Source: Cohnella silvisoli (GTDB lineage: Bacteria; Bacillota; Bacilli; Paenibacillales; Paenibacillaceae). From it: DNA of 64,000 nt. Position 1 is the first letter of the stretch. Each line of letters begins with the position of its first letter. The stretch spans positions 463,374 through 527,373 of the forward strand of contig NZ_JAIOAP010000003.1 in the NCBI RefSeq assembly GCF_021190915.1, given 5' to 3'. Positions 34,086 to 41,442 of the stretch are shown here, in pieces. Position numbers and translations under genes: made by a program. The notes beneath the pieces are model-generated. The model did no database searches. It had not been told where the DNA came from and was given only the letters and a program-made list of their open reading frames with translations.

Positions 34086-34844
34086 TTACTTTGCCTCCTT
34101 TTTGCCGACGATGGAGAGGAAAATCTCTTCTAATGTCGGCTGTTTTTCAACATACTCCACCTTTGCGGTTGGGAACAGCTTTTTTAGATCCGAGAGCGTG
34201 CCGCTGGCGATAATCCTACCCTCATGCAGAATGGCTATTCGGTCGGCAAGCTGCTCAGCCTCCTCCAAATACTGCGTAGTTAGGAGTACCGTCGTGCCGC
34301 CATCGGCAAGCTCCTTGACAATCTTCCAAGCCTCAATGCGTGCCTCGGGGTCAAGCCCAGTGGTTGGCTCATCGAGGAAAATGATCTGCGGTTTTCCCAC
34401 AAGGCTTAAGGCGATGTCGAGCCTGCGGCGCATACCACCTGAATAAGTAGACGCCCTGCGGTCGGCGGCGTCTGTCAAGCCGAAACGTCTAAGCAAATCA
34501 TCCGCTACCAGACGCGGACTTTTGAGATATCTCAGCTTTGCAATCATGATCAGATTTTCCCGTCCGGTCAAAACTTCATCCACGGCGGCAAATTGCCCGG
34601 TCAGACTGATCGCCTGCCGCACATGGTCGGGGTTGGAAGTAACGTCGAATCCATTTACGGTAACGGATCCTCTGTCTGGTTTGAGCAGCGTGGTGAGGAT
34701 TTTGACCGCGGTTGTCTTGCCCGCGCCATTGGAACCGAGCAGGGCGAAAATCTCACCTCGCTTCACTTCAAAATCGACGCCCTTTAGGACTTCTGTGTCC
34801 TTGAAAGACTTTCGCAGACCTTTCACTTCAATTGCTTTTTCCAT
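34086..34844 (-). CDS. ABC transporter ATP-binding protein (DrrA-like)
   Basis: 252 aa from the ATG at 34844, with GGGGG 8 nt upstream. Walker A LLGSNGAGKTTAVKIL near residue 36, signature YSGGMRRRLDIALSLVG near 136, Walker B IIFLDEPTTGLDPEAR near 158, and H-loop region with LLTTQYLEEAEQL; the DrrA-type C-terminal extension (VEYVEKQPTLEEIFLSIVG) is present. Powers the adjacent ABC-2 permease; fourth gene of the PadR operon. Confidence 0.88.
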   Translation of the reverse strand: MEKAIEVKGLRKSFKDTEVLKGVDFEVKRGEIFALLGSNGAGKTTAVKILTTLLKPDRGSVTVNGFDVTSNPDHVRQAISLTGQFAAVDEVLTGRENLIMIAKLRYLKSPRLVADDLLRRFGLTDAADRRASTYSGGMRRRLDIALSLVGKPQIIFLDEPTTGLDPEARIEAWKIVKELADGGTTVLLTTQYLEEAEQLADRIAILHEGRIIASGTLSDLKKLFPTAKVEYVEKQPTLEEIFLSIVGKKEAK

Positions 34845-34859
34845 CACGATATCCCCCTT

Positions 34860-35213
34860 TTACTTAGTTTTATCCGTAACCTTTTTCATGGCCTTGTTAC
34901 CTTCTTGGTCAACAGATTCTTGATAGATGTCAGCGTAAGTTTTTGAATCTTTGATTAGATCGTCGCAGAAAGCCGCTACGTCACTGCCCGTCACTTCGAG
35001 CACGCCTTTCCCCAAGGCCGCGCCCTCTTCAAAAAGATCGATAATCCCCGAGAGCAACCCCGTACCGTCGGTTAGCTCAACAGGGCCGACCTTAAAGAGA
35101 TATTTTTGAATCTCTTTATAAACAATCTGATAATCTCGCGGGAGCGCCTTGACACGCGCCACGTGCGCTCGCCACTCTTTTTTGCCTTCGATGATATCTC
35201 GTATTCTCATCAT
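34860..35213 (-). CDS. DUF1048 protein, copy 1
   Basis: 117 aa helical cytoplasmic protein: WRAHVARVKALPRDYQIVYK and LLSGIIDLFEEGAALGKGVL then VTGSDVAAFCDDLIKDSKTY, the DUF1048 pattern. Role unknown; the family is regularly found between PadR regulators and ABC-2 exporters, as here. GGAGGG before the double ATG. Paralogue of the next gene upstream. Confidence 0.8.
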   Translation of the reverse strand: MMRIRDIIEGKKEWRAHVARVKALPRDYQIVYKEIQKYLFKVGPVELTDGTGLLSGIIDLFEEGAALGKGVLEVTGSDVAAFCDDLIKDSKTYADIYQESVDQEGNKAMKKVTDKTK

Positions 35214-35222
35214 TTTACCCTC

Positions 35223-35570
35223 CTATTTACCTAATTTTTTAGCGATATTATTGTTGAGTTGCTCGCGCCACTTGTCGCGAAAAGACTTTGCCCCTTCTTC
35301 GCCGGCCAGCGCTGAACAGAAGCCTTTAATATCGTCACCCAAAACCTCTTGGACACTTTGACCGTCAGCCGCCGTTTCTTCGAGCAGACCAAGCACACCG
35401 TCAAGAATTGGCATGAGGTTGCGACCGGTGAAATCTGAGTACGGCCAAAGATTGGCAAAAACTTTTCCCCATGCCGCTTGATAATCAGCCGGTAGCTTTT
35501 TGACTCGCGATTCAAAAGATTTCAATTCTTTAGTCATGTCGCTGCCAGTGATTTTTTCCCAAAAATTCAT
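35223..35570 (-). CDS. DUF1048 protein, copy 2
   Basis: 115 aa. MNFWEKITGSDMTKELKSFE start, then VKKLPADYQAAWGKVFANLW and VLGDDIKGFCSALAGEEGAK, colinear with copy 1. Its start codon touches the PadR stop (35570), so the regulator and this protein are translationally coupled. A tandem pair of such proteins per operon suggests a heterodimer; no biochemical role is assigned. Confidence 0.8.
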   Translation of the reverse strand: MNFWEKITGSDMTKELKSFESRVKKLPADYQAAWGKVFANLWPYSDFTGRNLMPILDGVLGLLEETAADGQSVQEVLGDDIKGFCSALAGEEGAKSFRDKWREQLNNNIAKKLGK

Positions 35571-35896
35571 TATTTCTTCTCCTTTAACTCGTTAATTTTT
35601 GATGATACGAACTCCCATTTTTCCCAGAACTGCCGTAGTTCCTTGCGCCCCGCGTCGTTGAGCACGAAAAACTTGCGCGGCGGTCCCACCTCGGAGGGCT
35701 TCTTGGTGATCTCCACCAACTTGTTTTTTTCAAGCCGGATCAGGATGGTGTACACCGTTCCCTCCACAACATCTGTAAAGCCGAGGGCGTTCAGCCGCCG
35801 CGTTATTTCGTAGCCGTAGGTTTCTTTGCGGCTTATTATTTCAAGAACACAGCCCTCAAGCGCCCCTTTGAGCATTTCCGTTAGATTTTCCAGCAC
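35570..35896 (-). CDS. PadR-family transcriptional regulator
   Basis: 108 aa if translated from the GTG at 35896 (AAGGGG 5 nt upstream); a GTG two codons earlier overlaps that site. Winged helix: LEGCVLEIISRKETYGYEIT, VVEGTVYTILIRLEKNKLVE and PPRKFFVLNDAGRKEL. It probably represses its own operon through the 8-bp inverted repeat at 35916-35938, with release on drug binding as for LmrR/PadR relatives. Confidence 0.85.
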   Translation of the reverse strand: MLENLTEMLKGALEGCVLEIISRKETYGYEITRRLNALGFTDVVEGTVYTILIRLEKNKLVEITKKPSEVGPPRKFFVLNDAGRKELRQFWEKWEFVSSKINELKEKK

Positions 35897-35915
35897 AGTC
35901 ACCCCTTGCTATTCT

Positions 35916-35938
35916 GTATCACTGGTATGAAGTGATAC
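35916..35938. promoter_or_regulatory. Candidate PadR operator
   Basis: GTATCACT and AGTGATAC are perfect reverse complements with a 7-nt spacer, 20 nt upstream of the PadR start. It is placed to block both the promoter and the ribosome site. Confidence 0.6.
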
Positions 35939-36010
35939 TTACTACCGCTATAAAGTAACACGTAGTAGTTTATTTGTCAATAGCGTTTGCTCTGACACGG
36001 ATTTTACATT

Positions 36011-36100
36011 TTCAACTATCCTGCCCGTTAGTTGAATCAAAAAGGATCAGGCCGCAGTTGCGAGCTGATCCATTAAACTATCGTTTCCCGTTAGTTTAAT
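36011..36100. repeat. Composite R2 element (box, hairpin, box)
   Basis: TTCAACTATCCTGCCCGTTA (36011-) GTTGAAT, then a hairpin GGATCAG...CTGATCC, then ATTAAACTATCGTTTCCCG-TTAGTTTAAT (36073-36100). The same box-hairpin-box plan is seen at 38187-38281 with an unrelated hairpin. Confidence 0.65.
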
Positions 36101-36120
36101 AACACAGGCTGAAATACACA

Positions 36121-36627
36121 TCATTTCCAACCCGCACGTTGTAGTATCTCTCTCACAAAATCACCCTTTGCATTTGTGTATGCCAAACGGTCATTCTGGA
36201 ATCGTTGTGCAAGTTCCAATTTTAAGTCACCATATTGTTTGGCATCCTCTGGATGATTTCTCAAATAATCTCTAAAGAGGATATGACGCTTATATTCGGC
36301 GTTTTCCATGGTGCAGACGTATAGGTGATGCCAAGTTACATCGGCGGGAGGAATAAAAGCCTCTCGTCCCGTAGCTCCTAAATCGCCTTCATGAACGTAG
36401 CCAATGGTGGCTAGCCTTTGAATAGCCGTAAGGACATCTGATTGCGTAGACACCACCACGTCTATATCTACAATCGGCTTCGCCGCTAACCCTGGAACGG
36501 ATGTACTGCCAACGTGTTCTATTGTGACTACAAAATCGCTTAAAACAGGAAGTACAAAGCCTCGTAACTGTTCAAACATCTGAACCCAACTAGGGTCATA
36601 TTCACGTACTAATAGACTGGAACCCAT
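36121..36627 (-). CDS. GrpB-family nucleotidyltransferase-like protein (UPF0157)
   Basis: 168 aa. The GrpB signature is clear: VREYDPSWVQMFEQL at the start, IEHVGSTSVPGLAAKPIVDI near residue 36 (nucleotidyltransferase GS-D-D type), HHLYVCTMENAEYKRHILF near 100, and FVREIL at the end. GRPB proteins are predicted nucleotidyltransferases of unknown substrate; here a single gene. AGGAGGAG precedes the ATG. Confidence 0.85.
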   Translation of the reverse strand: MGSSLLVREYDPSWVQMFEQLRGFVLPVLSDFVVTIEHVGSTSVPGLAAKPIVDIDVVVSTQSDVLTAIQRLATIGYVHEGDLGATGREAFIPPADVTWHHLYVCTMENAEYKRHILFRDYLRNHPEDAKQYGDLKLELAQRFQNDRLAYTNAKGDFVREILQRAGWK

Positions 36628-36991
36628 TCAAACTCCTCCTGACTGTAACAACATGATTACAAATCAATTCGTAGGAGATTTGCGTATTCCTGCCCGTTAG
36701 ATTAACGCCAGCGCCTAGTCTACAACTTTATTTTCGCGGTCTAATACTTTATTTTTGTCCGCGGACGTTGGCTGTCAGCCGAGCGTGCCGGCATTCCTGG
36801 AGAGTTCCGCTGGTGCGATCGCCGGACGGATCCGGACGTTGGCCGTCAGCCGCGTTAACTGGCATTATCTATGACTCTAGTATTTCCAATCCTCGAAAAT
36901 GATATTCCGAACTTAGTATAACTTCCCTAATACTATGAGCATTTTTATTTAGTAGTTGATTATTGGGTTGATAGAGAGTAAATCAATCACG
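36628..36991. other. Intergenic region with a short direct repeat
   Basis: GGACGTTGGCTGTCAGCCG at 36763-36781 is repeated with one change at 36834-36852 (71 nt apart), and a weak R2 box lies at 36686-36705. No gene is supported; the GC-rich core could be a fragment of an older insertion. Confidence 0.4.
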
Positions 36992-37037
36992 CAATGAGAA
37001 AGAGCATCTCTCCTAGGAGAAGATGCTCTTTCTCATT
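36992..37037 (-). terminator. Strong terminator after the 37046 gene
   Basis: AATGAGAAAGAGCATC and GATGCTCTTTCTCATT form a 16-bp perfect stem with a loop built on CTCCTAGGAG. Confidence 0.75.
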
Positions 37038-37045
37038 ACGTATAC

Positions 37046-37675
37046 CTATTCGAGTTTTTCTTCGGGAGCGTCCGTAGAATCGCTTTTTTTCGTGTATGCG
37101 GTAAGTTCATCCGCGCTGTTTTCATGTATCGTATTATTCTTAAAAGTATATTTAGTACCATTCGCATCTATCAGATCGAGATCTTCCCAAGAGATTGACC
37201 AGTTGACGACGATCATGTCAGGGGTACCAGGGAAGAACACTCTTGTCACGTTATCGCCCTTAAAAATCAACTGTAAATTCCCGTACTTATCTTCCCATGT
37301 ACCCTCATATACCGTTCGGAAGGCTAGATTTTCCAAATGCTGCTCAGTATCCTTGTAGCCCTTGATCTCTTCGAACACTTCGATTCCTTTTTTGAAATCT
37401 TTATTTGCGACATACTGCTTGCCTAGCAGGTACTTACTCTCGGTAAGGTATTCCTTGGAACGCTCGTAACCGTGTAACTCTGCAAATATAGAAATAGCTT
37501 GTTCATATTTCCTGTCCAACATGAAGGTCTTTGCATCGGCATACTTCCCTTTGGGGACGAAGTACATCATGTATACAACTACCAAAGAAATAACAATAAC
37601 AATCAATAATACGATAGTGATATAAAGCTTTTTATACTTGGATTGCTTTCCGTCATCGTAAGTAAAGCTCTGCAT
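37046..37675 (-). CDS. Membrane-anchored TPR-like protein of unknown function
   Basis: 209 aa from the ATG at 37675 (AAGGAG upstream). Short cytoplasmic N-terminus, one transmembrane helix (LYITIVLLIVIVISLVVVYM), then two or three helical repeats (YADAKTFMLDRKYEQAISIF, YLLGKQYVANKDFKKGIEVF) and a C-terminal beta-rich domain (YEGTWEDKYGNLQLIFKGDN) that resembles lipocalin/DUF-type small sheets. Likely extracytoplasmic. Not matched to a named family. Confidence 0.65.
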   Translation of the reverse strand: MQSFTYDDGKQSKYKKLYITIVLLIVIVISLVVVYMMYFVPKGKYADAKTFMLDRKYEQAISIFAELHGYERSKEYLTESKYLLGKQYVANKDFKKGIEVFEEIKGYKDTEQHLENLAFRTVYEGTWEDKYGNLQLIFKGDNVTRVFFPGTPDMIVVNWSISWEDLDLIDANGTKYTFKNNTIHENSADELTAYTKKSDSTDAPEEKLE

Positions 37676-37785
37676 GAACTCAATCTCCTTTTCCAATTAA
37701 AAGCATTTACTTCTTTATAGAGCAAATTGGAATATTACTCAATATGTTGTAGGGAAGGCTGTCGACTTTTCGATATTATAATAGA

Positions 37786-37956
37786 ATGGAAAATGCAGTC
37801 ACAATCCGCCTGCGGGTTCGTTTGCAGGTCGATACGTTCGGAAGCGAGGCTCTTCAAGGGCTGTTCGATCGCTATATGGATTTGCGGACGAGCATAATTC
37901 AGCCGAAACCTTGGAAGCACGAGCTGCCCTTCTCCGTGGTCTGCATCACAAATTAG
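37786..37956 (+). pseudogene. Possible N-terminal remnant of an IS605-type OrfB/TnpB
   Basis: A 56-codon frame begins MENAVTIRLRVRLQVDT and continues EALQGLFDRYMDLRTSI. The start resembles N-termini of IS605-family OrfB proteins. It ends at a TAG with no downstream continuation and has no ribosome site. The rest of 37676-38180 holds no supported gene. Confidence 0.25.
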
Positions 37957-38186
37957 ATCCACCATGTATATATCCGATAATTCATCAAGCATACGCTGGC
38001 TTTGTAACTATTAATAAGGATATCATGGGAAGGATATTATGGTGTACTTGGATTGAAGGTTTACTCGCCCAGTTAACAAAAAATCCACCATTCAGCAACT
38101 CAGGAGTAATACTTTCCATTGATGTCGTGTATTTCATCCTGAGTCGCCCCCCTATCTTCATTCCTTATATTACCATAAAATACTGT

Positions 38187-38281
38187 TGAGCTATCCTGCC
38201 CGTTAGCTAAATAAAATGAGCAGGCCTACGTAGCGCCTGCTCAACCATGTATTTTATTCAACTATCGTTCCTTATTAGCAG
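38187..38281. repeat. Composite R2 element (box, hairpin, box)
   Basis: GAGCTATCCTGCCCGTTAGC at 38187, a hairpin GAGCAGGC...GCGCCTGCTC, then TTCAACTATCGTTCCTTATT-AGCAG near 38258-38281. Same plan as the element at 36011. Confidence 0.6.
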
Positions 38282-38374
38282 AACAAAGTGTTGCCACGGC
38301 TGCCCATTCGATCTTGATTCTTCCCTTTCTGGGACTACCCACGGGACGATTGTAAAAAAGGCTTGACGGCTACT

Positions 38375-38821
38375 TTAGAATGGCTTTAGGACCATAAGCA
38401 CGGTTATGGCAATCATCAGCAGCTGTGACGCCATCTCGATTGGTACGATCTTCTTCATCAATCGAGCGAGCTCGGCGGGTACTTCATCCCCTTTGCCTTG
38501 ACTTATAGATACAATCTGCATGATCTTTTTAATGCGCGGCCCGATCAACCCGTCGATCGTGGCGACCATGAGCAGCGATAAAAGGATCGATATATTTAGC
38601 CACATTTGGGACAACCCCATCTTCGTTATGATAATAAGCCAAACTCCGGTAATAATAAGTACGGCTCCGCCAATTTTAGGCAGGATGGCAAGCTTGTTCG
38701 TTACATCAAAAGCAAAGCGCAACTGGCCGACGGTTCTAGCGGACCTTCGAATGACGGGTACCACTAAAGCGGGACCGATTACCGATAGAAGCCAATATAT
38801 GCAAAACGAGGATCCATCCAA
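38375..38821 (-). CDS. DUF2269-like integral membrane protein, frameshifted near the N-terminus
   Basis: Four membrane helices: LVVPVIRRSARTVGQLRFAF, IGGAVLIITGVWLIIITKMG and LLSLLMVATIDGLIGPRIKK match DUF2269. The N-terminus read here (MDGSSFCIYW from a TTG) is not the family's. In the other frame an ATG at 38834, with AAGGAG upstream, gives MISLFGWILVLHILASIG. The switch point is a 7-bp tandem duplication (ACCGATT ACCGAT, plus strand 38774-38786); removing one unit gives LHILASIGPALVVPVIRR and a 150-aa protein. So the gene is currently out of frame. Confidence 0.65.
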   Translation of the reverse strand: MDGSSFCIYWLLSVIGPALVVPVIRRSARTVGQLRFAFDVTNKLAILPKIGGAVLIITGVWLIIITKMGLSQMWLNISILLSLLMVATIDGLIGPRIKKIMQIVSISQGKGDEVPAELARLMKKIVPIEMASQLLMIAITVLMVLKPF

Positions 38822-38849
38822 ACAAACTGATCATCTCCCTTCTTGCTCC

Positions 38850-39581
38850 TTAGCGCACCGGAATCTCGCTTTGATAGGCGAGTCCGACCCTTTTCCTCTT
38901 AAAAGGCCCTCCGAGCTCGATATGGTCCATCATGCATTTCACGACATCATCATAAGCAACATCCAGCTCTTGAAGCCGACTGAACAAGTAACCGGCTATA
39001 TCGGCCTCGGATAATTCCTTGATAGTCTTCGGAATTGATATGGGCAAGGTTTCCGTTGTTACATGCAGATGAACCGACACCGGAGGCTCTATCGAATCAA
39101 TCATAGTTCCCGGACACATAATTGACCAATCGAGCTCAGACTGCAGCAGTCGTTCAAAATTCCGGTTGTGATTTTTATACGCGGGCGGGAAGCCGGGCAG
39201 ATTGTTGCCAATGAGATCCGTATATGGAATATCCAGCAGGCCGGCACCTCCCATTACCCATACCCTCCCAGAAAAATTTGGGTGGATTTCACATTGGCTT
39301 ATAATGTTATCAACGAGACGAACGAACTCATCTCCTTGTCCTGCGTGGCCGGCAGCAATAATAGCGGCGTCTTGATGCGAGAGCGCCTCGCCGACGCTTA
39401 CTGGGTTTATGATATCGTCCACGATCACCTTCACATGTTTTGCGGAACGCTCTCTTTGCTGTCCATAAAACTTCTCGGAGTTTCGTACGAATGCGGTCAT
39501 TTCATGTCCCATTTTACCCCCTTGCTCCAGCGCTCTTCTCCCTGTATTTCCCGTTGCTCCGAAAACAATAATTTTCATCAT
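38850..39581 (-). CDS. NAD(P)-binding oxidoreductase (atypical SDR, NmrA/YwnB-like)
   Basis: 243 aa. Rossmann start MKIIVFGATGNTGRRALEQG with the GATGNTG dinucleotide loop, HDAAIIAAGHAG-type second block, and a long middle region ending in DWSIMCPGTMID. No YxxxK catalytic pair is evident, so it is an atypical SDR, possibly a quinone reductase or redox sensor. A perfect-type palindrome at 39685-39700 upstream matches one before the HxlR gene, so it is the probable target of that regulator. AGGAGGAAAAA precedes the ATGs. Confidence 0.75.
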   Translation of the reverse strand: MMKIIVFGATGNTGRRALEQGGKMGHEMTAFVRNSEKFYGQQRERSAKHVKVIVDDIINPVSVGEALSHQDAAIIAAGHAGQGDEFVRLVDNIISQCEIHPNFSGRVWVMGGAGLLDIPYTDLIGNNLPGFPPAYKNHNRNFERLLQSELDWSIMCPGTMIDSIEPPVSVHLHVTTETLPISIPKTIKELSEADIAGYLFSRLQELDVAYDDVVKCMMDHIELGGPFKRKRVGLAYQSEIPVR

Positions 39582-39684
39582 TTTTTCCTCCTTTTATAAT
39601 TGATTCCCGATATTTCATCTCTCGATTGACTCAAGCTTAGCATCGTTTCAATATCTTGATAAGAACCCACTTTAATGTAGGGTA

Positions 39685-39700
39685 CTTACTTAAAAGTAAG
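39685..39700. promoter_or_regulatory. Candidate HxlR operator (oxidoreductase promoter)
   Basis: CTTACTTAAAAGTAAG, an inverted repeat of CTTACT/AGTAAG. A second 16-mer CTTACCTTTAAGTAAG lies before the HxlR gene at 40194. Confidence 0.6.
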
Positions 39701-39770
39701 CATAAGCAGAAAGGGATATCCATGTTTGTCCACGGCGAAAATCTTAAAGGAAGATTGACTGTAAATAGCA

Positions 39771-39804
39771 AAAGCTGCCAGGGAAAATCCCTTGGCAGCT
39801 TTTG
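39771..39804 (-). terminator. Terminator downstream of the HxlR gene
   Basis: AAAGCTGCCAGGG and CCCTTGGCAGCTTTT form a strong stem with a short AAAAT loop. Confidence 0.7.
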
Positions 39805-39846
39805 TTATGAGTCCTTGAATTAGTGTGCAAATGAATTGAACCAGCT

Positions 39847-40179
39847 TTAAGAAGCAGATTCTTCATAATTCCGCTTATTATGGTTTTCTCCCCAAGCACA
39901 CATGACTTCTGATACAGGAATCAATGTTTTACCATATTCACTAAGGGAATATTCTACTTTTGGAGGAACGGTGGGGTAGACCGTTCTATCGATTATGCCC
40001 TCTCGTTCCAAGTCCCGTAGATGTTGCGAAAGCATTTTTTGAGAAACATCAGGTATAAGCTTTTCCAGATCGTTGAATCGCTTATTGGATTGTATCAAAT
40101 GCCATAAAATCATTGGTTTCCATTTGCCGCCTAGAACATGAATGATTGTCTCCACTGGACATTCAAGCTGATGAATCAT
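39847..40179 (-). CDS. HxlR-family transcriptional regulator
   Basis: 110 aa. HxlR hallmark: ECPVETIIHVLGGKWKPMIL at the start with Cys7, RFNDLEKLIPDVSQKMLSQH, LRDLEREGIIDRTVYPTVPP and VEYSLSEYGKTL. The near-N-terminal Cys is in the position used by redox-sensing members such as YodB. It shares 16-nt palindromes with its own promoter and with that of the downstream oxidoreductase gene, consistent with a small redox or electrophile regulon. Confidence 0.88.
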   Translation of the reverse strand: MIHQLECPVETIIHVLGGKWKPMILWHLIQSNKRFNDLEKLIPDVSQKMLSQHLRDLEREGIIDRTVYPTVPPKVEYSLSEYGKTLIPVSEVMCAWGENHNKRNYEESAS

Positions 40180-40193
40180 TGATAAATCATCCC

Positions 40194-40209
40194 CTTACCT
40201 TTAAGTAAG
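40194..40209. promoter_or_regulatory. Candidate HxlR operator (own promoter)
   Basis: CTTACCTTTAAGTAAG, 15 nt upstream of the HxlR start codon, matching the 39685 site at 12 of 16 positions with identical outer half-sites. Confidence 0.6.
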
Positions 40210-40278
40210 CTCATTACCCTAAAGTATACACTTAACAAAATTCTACAGAATGTTTGCAATCCGGTCAACCAAATCAAA

Positions 40279-40431
40279 TTAATTCGAAACAGACAAAGAG
40301 AAAAACTTATTGGGACCACAGTCAGAATCATTAAGCCATTCATGACCAGTGTATCCTAGACCATCTCCTGCTTGCCAACTTTCATACTTATCATGGTGCC
40401 CATTTACAAAAAGCGTTTTTCCAGATTCAAA
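40279..40431 (-). pseudogene. C-terminal fragment of an unknown protein
   Basis: A 50-codon open frame after a stop reads FESGKTLFVNGHHDKYESWQ, then GYTGHEWLNDSDCGPNKFF and ends LSVSN. It has coding-like composition (rich in Gly/Asp/His/Trp) but no start codon or ribosome site. The family was not recognised. Confidence 0.3.
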
Positions 40432-40461
40432 TTACGAAATCTGAATGAATTAGAAAACTCA

Positions 40462-40488
40462 AAAAAGTCCGCGAAGCGCGGACTTTTT
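40462..40488 (-). terminator. Terminator after the NlpC/P60 gene
   Basis: AAAAAGTCCGCG-aa-GCGCGGACTTTTT, a perfect stem with A/T tracts on both sides. Confidence 0.8.
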
Positions 40489-40534
40489 CGGACTTTTACA
40501 TATGATGACTCTTTACACTTGCTGGGCTTGTCCT

Positions 40535-41044
40535 TTAAACGACGTGACGTCCCAAGATGAAGCGGTTTTTGAAGTAACCGCTATCTAAGCTCTTGATATT
40601 TACGCCAACGCCCGGTTGATTGTTAATAAACTTGCCGTCGCCGATATAGATGCCAACATGCGAAATTTTTCCTGGAGTTCCGATACTAAACATAACCAGG
40701 TCGCCGACACGCAGGTCGGACTTCGATTTAACGAGCGTGCCAATTTGGGCTTGGGCTCTAGAACCCCAAGGGATGGAAATACCATTATTTTTGAAAACCA
40801 ATTGGGTAAACGAAGAACAGTCAAGAATAAGCTTTTGTGTGTCACGTACGCCGAATTTATAATGCACTTTACCAATATAGGATAGTGCATTGTCGACGAT
40901 TTTTTGTTCAACCGATGTAACGGAGACGGTTTGCGTCGGTGCCGCTTGAGTTGTTTGAGCGGTTGCTGCAAATGCTTCTGTTCCTGAGAAGTTTACTGAA
41001 ATGATCGACAATGCAGCTAAAGAAGCAATAAACCATTTTTTCAT
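40535..41044 (-). CDS. Secreted NlpC/P60-family cell-wall endopeptidase
   Basis: 169 aa from MKKWFIASLAALS at 41044 (GGAAG upstream), a signal peptide ending near AFAATA. Catalytic Cys in DCSSFTQLVFKNNGI near residue 77, His in ISHVGIYIGDG near 128 and a polar third residue following in FINNQPG. One domain only, no SH3 or LysM. Hydrolyses gamma-D-glutamyl-diaminopimelate links in stem peptides outside the cell. Transcribed alone. Confidence 0.85.
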   Translation of the reverse strand: MKKWFIASLAALSIISVNFSGTEAFAATAQTTQAAPTQTVSVTSVEQKIVDNALSYIGKVHYKFGVRDTQKLILDCSSFTQLVFKNNGISIPWGSRAQAQIGTLVKSKSDLRVGDLVMFSIGTPGKISHVGIYIGDGKFINNQPGVGVNIKSLDSGYFKNRFILGRHVV

Positions 41045-41288
41045 GATTGCGCACTTCCTTTCGAGGACTTTGGGATCGATCAATCACAAAACCGATTGTA
41101 TCACGGTTTTTAATCCCAGCTTGTCCCAATGAGAAAGGAAATGCCCCAATAGCCCGCCTATTCAACTATTTATGATAAAACAACAAGGAATTTATCATTT
41201 TCTGAGAATGTTAGCACTTTTCAAGCCATTCTTCTTCTTCGTGCTTGTTATTGCTTTTTTACCAGTTTAGGTATCGCATATTATGTGA

Positions 41289-41336
41289 AAGGATGCAAGT
41301 TCTTGACCTGGCAAAAGGACAAGAACTTGCATCCTT
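41289..41336. repeat. R1 palindrome variant
   Basis: AAGGATGCAAGTTCTTG (41289-41305) and its exact complement (41320-41336) with a 14-nt loop. The core AAGTTCTTG is shared with the other R1 repeats, but the outer bases differ in both arms in a compensating way, so pairing is kept. Confidence 0.6.
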
Positions 41337-41442
41337 AGAATGAAAAAACCGCTGGGGCGCAACTTACTCGCTGCGAATTTATATTTCAAATAGAAAGTGC
41401 TTGTTCTGACATTACTTGTACCACAAGATGGTTTGCTCATTA

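Noticed and set aside
37735..37992. 85-codon minus-strand frame
   Set aside because: Lacks a ribosome site; the plus strand of the same DNA gives a more plausible transposase-like N-terminus.
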